A stretch of DNA of 27,176 nt, taken from a virus. Position 1 is the stretch's first letter. Every line of letters starts with the position of its first letter. The position numbers and the translations under genes were made by a program. The notes beneath the pieces were generated by a model. The model was not told the origin of the DNA. It did not search any database and saw only the letters and a list, made by a program, of their open reading frames with translations. The stretch covers positions 1 to 27,176 of IMG/VR virus record IMGVR_UViG_3300035179_000912; one strand, written 5' to 3'. Positions 22,750 to 27,176 of this stretch are shown here, one piece after another.

Positions 22750-23133
22750 CTAGACGTCGGGAAGCTTCCAGCCTTCTTTTTTCCTTTCTCGGATCAACTT
22801 CTGGGCGTTGGGGTTTGCTAAGGCAAATTTGATGTGGCGGCAACTGTCTAGCTTACATTCTGCACATTCGAGTCCTTTGGGGGTGATGAGGATCTGCACG
22901 GTTCTCTTGAGGCTTTTGTCATAGAGTAGTGGGCCCATCTCGTTTGCGTTGATCTCTAGCAAGGATATCTTTCCAGGGTAGACTCCGAGCTGTTCAAACC
23001 GCATGCGGACGGCATCCGCAACAAAGTCTGCGATACTCTTGTAGTTTGCCTGCGGGTTTTCCTCGATGAAGGCTTCGATTGTTTCAACAAGCTCTTTTGA
23101 GAGACTTATCCCTCGGTATTTTCCTTTCGGCAT
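22750..23133 (-). CDS. Ribbon-helix-helix regulator with C-terminal Cys/His motif
   Basis: The 127-aa protein starts with an RHH DNA-binding domain (GISLSKELVETIEAFIEEN, then YKSIADFVADAVRMRFEQLG). After a linker comes a C-terminal motif, LECAECKLDSCRHIKFALAN, with C-x2-C-x4-C-H, and a basic end, a pattern I recall from archaeal RHH proteins. It is transcribed divergently from another RHH gene. A strong TATA box (23163-23175) and a TTACCA/TGGTAA inverted repeat (23176-23195) lie just upstream. It probably regulates itself and the divergent gene. Confidence 0.85.
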   Translation of the reverse strand: MPKGKYRGISLSKELVETIEAFIEENPQANYKSIADFVADAVRMRFEQLGVYPGKISLLEINANEMGPLLYDKSLKRTVQILITPKGLECAECKLDSCRHIKFALANPNAQKLIRERKKEGWKLPDV

Positions 23134-23162
23134 ACTTTACCCATGCTGTATTCTTTGCACAA

Positions 23163-23175
23163 GAATATATAAAAA
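23163..23175 (-). promoter_or_regulatory. TATA box of the RHH/zinc-ribbon operon
   Basis: The minus strand reads TTTTTATATATTC, an excellent archaeal TATA box about 35 bp upstream of the ATG at 23133. The adjoining inverted repeat would place a repressor right next to TBP/TFB. Confidence 0.7.
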
Positions 23176-23211
23176 TTACCAGACGCGGTTGGTAAAGATG
23201 ATGCTGGTAAT
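23176..23211. promoter_or_regulatory. RHH-type operator between divergent genes
   Basis: TTACCA (23176-23181) and TGGTAA (23190-23195) form a perfect 6-bp inverted repeat with an 8-nt centre. A third half-site, CTGGTAAT, follows at 23204-23211. The site lies between the two divergent TATA boxes. Binding there could repress both genes; the neighbouring RHH proteins are the obvious candidates. Confidence 0.55.
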
Positions 23212-23232
23212 ATACTTCATACATGCCACAAG

Positions 23233-23240
23233 ATTTAAAT
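23233..23240 (+). promoter_or_regulatory. TATA box of the plus-strand RHH gene
   Basis: ATTTAAAT lies about 32 bp before the ATG at 23268, which would leave a leader of only a few bases. This supports 23268 (or 23280) as the real start instead of an earlier ATG at 23223, which lies upstream of the TATA box. Confidence 0.55.
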
Positions 23241-23267
23241 GCCCCGTGCAGCATGGGTGCTGTATGG

Positions 23268-23447
23268 ATGCGCTATTCCATGGCACGGAAAATCGTCAGA
23301 GTCTACCTCTCGACTGAACAAAAGAAGCTTCTCGAAAGGATATGCAAAAGCTTGGGAATTGACGAGAGTGAAGCCCTTCGCGAGGCCTTCATGGACTACG
23401 CCAAATCAATAAGCCTGATAACAGAGAAAGTCCATGGGAAAATCTAG
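23268..23447 (+). CDS. Small RHH/CopG-like DNA-binding protein
   Basis: From ATG 23268 the product is 59 aa (ATG 23280 gives 55). KIVRVYLSTEQKKLLERICK, then LGIDESEALREAFMDYAKSI, is a ribbon-helix-helix pattern: strand, helix, turn at G-I-D-E-S, helix. It is transcribed divergently from a larger RHH gene with a shared operator. The pair resembles an early/late or maintenance switch. Its 3' end overlaps the COG2401-fragment ORF by 14 bp. Confidence 0.75.
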   Translation: MRYSMARKIVRVYLSTEQKKLLERICKSLGIDESEALREAFMDYAKSISLITEKVHGKI

Positions 23448-23637
23448 GCGAATGCCTCACGAGACTGTTGGGCGCGCGCTTGCAAGGATGATCAAACTGT
23501 GCGGTTTTCTCCTGCAGACGAAGGTTCACCTGTTTTGGTTCAGTTGTGGATTCCAAAAGCCACATTCCAAATCGGACATGAGTCTAACAAGTGATTATAA
23601 CTATGTTGTCATCCTTAACCATTCTTTCAGGGCCTGA
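23434..23637 (+). pseudogene. Fragment homologous to the C-terminus of the COG2401-like protein
   Basis: This 67-codon frame contains ALARMIKLCGFLLQTKVHLF, then W. It matches the C-terminal helix of the COG2401-like protein at 810-2285 (ARLIKICGMLLQTKVYLFW) at 15 of 19 positions, with conservative changes at the rest. The similarity covers only about 20 residues and no ATPase or GNAT motif is present. It could be a relic of a second COG2401 gene or a small stand-alone gene carrying that helix. The last 37 bp overlap the convergent gene at 23601-24083. The two copies lie in opposite orientations flanking the whole late cluster. Confidence 0.55.
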
Positions 23638-24083
23638 GCTTTATCTCCTGGTCCTCGACCTATTGGAAAATGCACTTTGATTGAGAATGTCCTTGCTATC
23701 CACGAAACATCTGGCAGGGATTCTGCGTACTTCTTACCCATGGCGATGAAGACTTCTGAGCAGTTCCCCTTTCCCAGCTTCCTAACCAAGGTTCTTTCAT
23801 TTCTTTTTTTCGCATCTGGAATGACTTCCTTTGGAATATGATATTTGCTCCATGTATAGCCTTCAGGATGGCTATAGGGCAAAAGCGTCCTGCTATCCAC
23901 CAAGGTCAAGTCATCTTTCATTACGAGAACTTCCACATCCCTAAGATTAGTCAAGTTCGCCCTAGCAACTCTGAACAGAAGTCCCTCATAACGTTTCAGT
24001 GCTGGTATCGGCGTCATATTCTCATTGCGTCTGAAGGAAGGTCCCATGATTAGCAGACGAGTCTTCCTGACCACGCTTATCAC
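23601..24083 (-). CDS. DUF6884-like protein
   Basis: A GTG at 24083 lies 27 bp after a TATA box, consistent with a leaderless mRNA. The 160-aa product follows the DUF6884-type layout: a first strand (TRLLIMGPSFRR), the conserved PA-x3-Y-x-G-x-LF segment (IPALKRYEGLLFRVARANL), a second strand (DVEVLVMKDDLTLVD), a PY motif (LLPYSH) and a C-terminal FPIGRGPGDKAQALKEWL like the 'G.g.g...L...' end. The usual CS-x2-K and SAKYGL motifs have diverged, so the family call is tentative. It may act on nucleotides or modified bases; the function is not established. Confidence 0.55.
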   Translation of the reverse strand: MISVVRKTRLLIMGPSFRRNENMTPIPALKRYEGLLFRVARANLTNLRDVEVLVMKDDLTLVDSRTLLPYSHPEGYTWSKYHIPKEVIPDAKKRNERTLVRKLGKGNCSEVFIAMGKKYAESLPDVSWIARTFSIKVHFPIGRGPGDKAQALKEWLRMTT

Positions 24084-24317
24084 GTGATGCAGTAGCTTCC
24101 AAGCGCTATAAAAAGGATTGCTTGCAATGATACTGTTAAGTTATTTGTGGTGACCCAACGCTTTCAGTTGCCAATTATGTAGCCTAAACGCCTTTTCTCT
24201 GTCAGGTTCTGTTAACTCTTAGGGGCTTGTATGGATAAATGTTTGTTCATGTTAACCAAAGGGGCTTTTCTCATTTCACAAACGAGCCCATAGACGTTTT
24301 TTCTTCTGTGAACCCTT
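24084..24317. other. Gene-free promoter and repeat region
   Basis: A minus-strand TATA (TTTTTATAG, 24107-24114) serves the DUF6884-like gene. Two direct repeats, GTTAAC followed by GGGGCTT (24211-24228 and 24251-24267), start 40 bp apart. I see no gene and no RNA gene here. Confidence 0.55.
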
Positions 24318-24527
24318 TTGAGTCATCGAAAGCGATCTGACCTTAAGAAGTGGCTTGTTGTTAGGCGAAAGGGAAACAGCATTATTCGGGTTGTTGCTGG
24401 AGAACGTTTCAGGACTAAGAAGAAAGCTGAACGAGAAGCTAGAGAATGGAACAAGGCGTACAAAGGTAGCGACGTAAAGTTTCTAGTGAGGAGAGAGGGA
24501 TGGAGAAGAAAACGCGGTTGGTCGTGA
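24318..24527 (+). CDS. Small basic protein
   Basis: A TTG at 24318 opens a 69-aa frame. The product is strongly basic and patterned: KKWLVVRRKGNSIIRVVAGE (three strands), then RFRTKKKAEREAREWNKAY (helix), then VKFLVRREGWRRKRGW. This beta-beta-beta-helix-beta order resembles AP2-like or integrase N-terminal DNA-binding folds. The start is uncertain and no ribosome site is clear. Related short repeats flank the gene (24254-24269 and 24549-24564). Function unknown; DNA binding is likely. Confidence 0.55.
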   Translation: MSHRKRSDLKKWLVVRRKGNSIIRVVAGERFRTKKKAEREAREWNKAYKGSDVKFLVRREGWRRKRGWS

Positions 24528-24647
24528 GGGCATGCGTTCCTCTATTTCAACCAAAGGCACTTTTGACAATGCTGGTATGTGACAATTAAGTCAAACTGGA
24601 TATACCATGTACACCTTGTTACATTCATGTTGTGTTCACCAATATTC

Positions 24648-24723
24648 AAAAATTAATTAATTAATTAATTTCGTTAATGTTGTTAATTTCGTTAATTTCG
24701 TTAATGTTGTTAATGTTGTTAAA
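24648..24723. repeat. AT-rich tetranucleotide run plus six 9-bp iteron-like repeats
   Basis: A (TTAA)n run at 24648-24669 is followed by six tandem 9-bp units (24670-24723). They have the form TTCGTTAAT or GTTGTTAAT in the order T, G, T, T, G, G by first base, the last ending in A. The block could unwind easily and looks like an origin or partition iteron array, though a slippage-generated satellite is possible. Confidence 0.75.
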
Positions 24724-24997
24724 TAATCGCGTCACTTTCCTAACTGTTAGCTAGACAGAACGGCAGAGCGCACGGTCAACCGTACTGTCAGCCGAAATAT
24801 CGATTCTTTTTGTTACGTAGCGTTACGTTTTTAGCATGTGGAGTGAGTACTCAAACACATTTTACCGTCGTTTAGTGTCACCGTAAAGCTTGCCTTTACC
24901 TTACCTTTACCAATATCTGTCTACAAAGCAGGTATTTTGTCCAAGCACGTGTCCGAGTAATACCCGCGCACTACCTTGCACCTGTGCATCAATAAAG

Positions 24998-25007
24998 TTT
25001 ATAAATA
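24998..25007 (+). promoter_or_regulatory. Strong TATA box
   Basis: TTTATAAATA matches the archaeal consensus. Its centre lies 26 bp before the GTG at 25029, predicting a leaderless transcript for the downstream gene. Confidence 0.75.
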
Positions 25008-25028
25008 CGGAGTGTGTGTATAATTTAA

Positions 25029-25394
25029 GTGAGTGCTATGCCAGAAAAGAAAGGGATTAACCTTGAAAACTTGAAGTTCGTGGATGCGAATGAAGTCCCA
25101 ACAAAAGTGAGGTACACCCCCTACAGAGAATTGCTCAAGCGCATACGAAAGGGCAAGGCGTTGGTATTAAGCGAGAATGACATCAACATCAATACTGCCA
25201 GGGCAGGAATCAAAAGATTGCAAAAGAAAGGAGAGTTCAAGAGAATCACAACAGTCCAAAGAAGATTGGCAAGCGGTGAACAAGTGCTTTACGTGGTCAA
25301 TCCATCTGACGAAGTTATGGATGTTGTAGATGGGCAAATTGTTAGACGTGCAAGGAAGAGTAGCGAAGAGAAACAGCAAGAGAACAAATATTAA
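25029..25394 (+). CDS. Small charged protein, probably DNA-binding
   Basis: GTG 25029 coincides with the predicted transcription start; ATG 25038 is the alternative. The 121-aa product (FVDANEVPTKVRYTPYRELL, KRIRKGKALVLSENDININT, ARAGIKRLQKKGEFKRITTV, then LYVVNPSDEV) looks like a compact winged or beta-alpha fold with a Lys/Arg-rich helix and a polar tail. I recall similar archaeal proteins of unknown function but cannot name a family. It sits immediately downstream of the iteron-like region, so it may bind those repeats as a replication, partition or regulatory factor. Confidence 0.65.
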   Translation: MSAMPEKKGINLENLKFVDANEVPTKVRYTPYRELLKRIRKGKALVLSENDININTARAGIKRLQKKGEFKRITTVQRRLASGEQVLYVVNPSDEVMDVVDGQIVRRARKSSEEKQQENKY

Positions 25395-25651
25395 CAGAGT
25401 AGATGGCCAGAATAGAGCGAAGGAAAACGATGACCCATAGCTGAAGTATGACAGCGACAAAAGCTATGGTTTTGGCATGGCTTTGTCGTGCCAGAAGATA
25501 AGGCTATGGCGAGATGCGACCTGGCTTCCCCACCTTACCTTGCTCTTCTGACAGTCATCTACTCTTAACCTTTGTGAATCCAAACTATAAGAGTTTTGCC
25601 GTTATACCGCTTTGACCTTTTACAGTTAGATATATGTACTGAATAGCCTAT
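25395..25651. other. Gene-free segment with a hairpin and one operator-like site
   Basis: No gene is apparent. GGCATG and CGTGCC near 25474-25493 can form a 6-bp stem with one wobble pair. A copy of the 15-bp GCGGTATAACGG site lies inverted at 25599-25613. Nothing else is interpretable. Confidence 0.45.
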
Positions 25652-25810
25652 TTATTTCTTTCCTTCTTTGTGCTTCTGCATAAACTCTCGAATTGCGTCT
25701 TCAGTCCATTCGCTGATCTTCCGTGTTGAGCCTGTCTCATGTACTACGAAATCAATCCATTCTCGCCAGAGCTTATCATCAACGGATACTGAGGTCTTGC
25801 GTCTTGACAT
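25652..25810 (-). CDS. Small RHH/Arc-type DNA-binding protein (52 aa)
   Basis: ATG 25810 opens a 52-aa frame. MSRRKTSVSVDDKLWREWID, then FVVHETGSTRKISEWTEDAI, is a textbook ribbon-helix-helix: a KTSVSV strand, helix, G-S-T-R turn, second helix, and a Lys-rich end. A minus-strand TATA (GGTATATTCT, 25828-25837) lies about 22 bp upstream, so the mRNA is nearly leaderless, and operator-like sites overlap it. It probably represses itself and the divergent transposase-like gene. No toxin partner is visible, so an antitoxin role has no support here. Confidence 0.75.
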   Translation of the reverse strand: MSRRKTSVSVDDKLWREWIDFVVHETGSTRKISEWTEDAIREFMQKHKEGKK

Positions 25811-25872
25811 TTCCGCTCACAATGACAGAATATACCGTTAGCGGCATATAGGTTTTGCGGTATAAGAGTAAA

Positions 25873-25882
25873 GCTTAAATAC
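25873..25882 (+). promoter_or_regulatory. TATA-like box for the transposase-like gene
   Basis: GCTTAAATAC lies about 57 bp before ATG 25934, which is preceded by a GGTG ribosome site. The GCGGTATAACGG operator falls between the expected transcription start and the ATG. Confidence 0.45.
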
Positions 25883-25933
25883 GTCTTTGGACATATAGAT
25901 GTATAGCGGTAAAGCGGTATAACGGTGAAAGAA

Positions 25934-26737
25934 ATGAGAACCTCAAACACACGTAAAATCCGCGCATACTCTATTCTAGCTCATGGAAAGGTTGACAAGA
26001 TAAGCGACTTTACCTATCGAGTTTGGTCTCAGACTGAGGAAGGCAAGCACTACATTCTCGTAAGAGAGGGGCTTGAGTGGAAATGTGAATGTCCCGATTT
26101 TGTCTTTAACCATGTGGCCTGCAAACACATTCATGCGGTTGAACAGATCAGGTTAAATGAGCAAGTCACATTTCCTTCTGAGAAAGAGGGTGAGAACCTA
26201 TGCGAACAAATAGAATCAACAGAGTCGGTTTGTAAATTCTGTGGCTCTCAGAACATCGTCAAGAGAGGGTACAGAAGCACTCAGAACGGAAAGGTTCAAC
26301 GCTTCTTCTGCAAAGACTGCAAGAGAAAATTCATTGTTGATGAAGGGTTTGAGAGGATGAAGGCTACTCCTGAAACTGTGACAGTAGCCTTGGACTTGTA
26401 TTTCAAGGGAGTCAGTATGAGGGCTATCGTTGATCACATAAAGCAGTTTTACGGAGTAGAGGTTAGTCATGTGGCGATTTACAAGTGGATAAGAAAGTAC
26501 GTTGCTATGATGAAGAAATATTGTGATCAGCTAGTGCCGAGGGTAAGCGGAATCTGGCACAGTGACGAAATGACCTTGAACATAAAGGACTTGGAGAACC
26601 ACGAAAACTTGAGATGGAACGTAGTCAACTGCACAAATAGCAAGTTTTATTTTGAAAAAGTTCTGAATATCAGTGTGTTCAAGGAACCGACCATTGATGA
26701 AGGTCCTTCTAGTCTCAGACGATCCACAAAAGGATAA
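25934..26737 (+). pseudogene. Truncated SWIM/zinc-ribbon DDE transposase (IS6-like)
   Basis: From ATG 25934 the 267-aa product has a SWIM motif (CECPDFVFNHVACKH), a zinc ribbon (SVCKFCGSQNIVKRG then FFCKDCKRKF), a helix-turn-helix (MRAIVDHIKQFYGVEVSHVA) and the start of a DDE domain (SGIWHSDEMTL, first Asp). This order is typical of archaeal IS6/IS240-type transposases with a SWIM module. After LRWNVVNCTNSKF the sequence loses similarity, and the second Asp and the Glu are missing, so it is about 100 residues short. It is probably inactive as an enzyme, though the DNA-binding part could survive as a regulator. No clear terminal inverted repeats were found. Confidence 0.7.
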
Positions 26738-27176
26738 ATTCGTTGAAATCGTAGGTCTCGCAAAACAGATTGAAAATGTCGGCGTCAAGATTATAGATGT
26801 GTTTTGCTTATGCGAAAATACAATGAATTTTTTCAACTGTGAAATTGGAGAGGAAAGCCTCAAACAGGGAACTCCCTCTGCAACACTTGAAACTATTCTG
26901 AAAAAGAGAAGATACGAGTTAATCGTCATATCGCTCAAGTCAGACAGCTTGGAGAAGCTAGTCTTAGGCGAAAAGAGCATAATCGATTTGTTTAAGAGAA
27001 TATGTCCCAAGGCTACAGTCTTTATCTTTAGCGGAACAAGTGTATTTGAAAAGCTCAAGTTAGAGAGCTCTGAATCAATCTATGCCTATGACAGACATGG
27101 TGTGGCAAAAGTAACTCGAGAATTCAACGCGGCTATCATTAGTCATATAAGAACAGCAATGAAAAAAGAACTGTAG
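26697..27176 (+). CDS. Receiver-like (CheY-fold) protein
   Basis: ATG 26697 starts a 159-aa protein; GTG 26673 would extend it into the transposase frame. KVLLVSDDP resembles the first strand and acidic pair of response-regulator receivers, YELIVISLKSDSLEK the third strand, and ATVFIFSGTS the fourth with its Ser/Thr. The residue expected to be the phospho-acceptor Asp after the third strand is not evident, so it looks like a pseudo-receiver. No output domain is present; the C-terminus is a helix (AAIISHIRTAMKKEL). It overlaps the transposase tail by 41 bp and ends exactly at the window edge. It may be a host gene. Confidence 0.5.
   Translation: MKVLLVSDDPQKDKFVEIVGLAKQIENVGVKIIDVFCLCENTMNFFNCEIGEESLKQGTPSATLETILKKRRYELIVISLKSDSLEKLVLGEKSIIDLFKRICPKATVFIFSGTSVFEKLKLESSESIYAYDRHGVAKVTREFNAAIISHIRTAMKKEL

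Larger units (their letters stand above)
24528..25028. other. 500-bp gene-free region rich in short repeats
   Basis: No gene is seen. The region holds an AT-rich repeat block (24648-24723), an inverted repeat ACGGT-ca-ACCGT near 24780, two CCTTTACC copies (24893-24900 and 24904-24911), and a strong TATA box at its right end. Such repeat density in a long spacer is typical of replication, partition or regulatory loci. Confidence 0.6.
25599..25925. repeat. 15-bp inverted repeats and related GCGGTATA sites around an RHH gene
   Basis: CCGTTATACCGCTTT (25599-25613) and AAAGCGGTATAACGG (25911-25925) are exact inverted copies. Related sites in between are TATACCG (25831-25837), CGGTATA (25858-25864) and GCGGTA (25905-25910). 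They flank the RHH gene at 25652-25810 and overlap both divergent promoters, so they are likely operators. Terminal repeats of a small mobile unit are the alternative. Confidence 0.65.

Noticed and set aside
22131-24723. CRISPR array
   Set aside because: The 12-bp and 9-bp units are contiguous tandem repeats without unique spacers, and no cas genes are present.
25167-25460. 97-codon minus-strand frame with hydrophobic start
   Set aside because: It is antisense to the plus-strand basic protein that has a strong TATA box; the hydrophobicity is the complement of Lys/Glu codons.
25652-25810. Toxin-antitoxin pair based on the RHH gene
   Set aside because: No toxin-like gene adjoins it; the divergent neighbour is a truncated transposase.

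Overview
The window looks like most of the virion-gene block of an archaeal head-tailed virus (Caudoviricetes), either a provirus or a free viral genome trimmed at gene boundaries. The archaeal assignment rests on promoters and content. TATA boxes of the TTTATAAATA type lie about 22-32 bp upstream of nearly leaderless start codons, terminators are plain T-runs, TTG and GTG starts are common, and there are several small ribbon-helix-helix and zinc-ribbon proteins. A COG2401-type ATPase-acetyltransferase and a SWIM-domain transposase also fit. The host cannot be fixed from sequence alone; a mesophilic, uncultured Bathyarchaeia-like lineage is a guess. No integrase, polymerase, helicase or lytic enzyme is visible, so the genome may be incomplete, or replication may depend on the host or on genes outside the window.

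Layout. Positions 1-804 (+) encode an exported protein; 810-2285 (-) encode a COG2401-like ABC ATPase fused to a GNAT acetyltransferase. From about 22050 down to 2368 almost everything is one minus-strand late cluster. In transcription order it holds a small basic protein, TerS, TerL, a membrane protein, portal, a Cys-rich protein, a small protein, prohead protease fused to a coiled-coil scaffold, a decoration-like protein and the major capsid protein. A T-rich terminator follows, then a membrane-anchored beta-helix protein, a head-tail adaptor, two micro-genes (43 and 44 aa, one a zinc ribbon), an (alpha/alpha)-toroid enzyme-like protein with a head-tail stopper C-terminus, and a tail terminator with an inserted beta domain. 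Next come the tail tube, a small protein, two tail-assembly chaperone ORFs joined by a probable -1 frameshift, an HK97 gp10-like protein, a short tape measure, a 1002-aa hub/fibre, a small protein and two membrane proteins that could be holin-like. The cluster ends at a T-run terminator.

The right arm (22.0-27.2 kb) is a regulatory and accessory zone. It contains four tandem 12-bp GGTACC repeats just upstream of the late operon, a zinc ribbon, two divergent RHH regulators with a shared operator, and a fragment homologous to the C-terminus of the COG2401 gene. It also contains a DUF6884-like protein, small basic proteins, an AT-rich block of six 9-bp repeats that could be a replication or partition site, a third RHH gene set among GCGGTATAA sites, a truncated SWIM/DDE transposase and a receiver-like protein.

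The most notable points are a canonical A AAA AAC slippery heptamer with a nested stem-loop between the chaperone ORFs, and three consecutive neck proteins that each seem to carry an extra surface domain (beta module, toroid enzyme, beta sandwich). The second suggests a collar that binds or processes cell-surface glycans.
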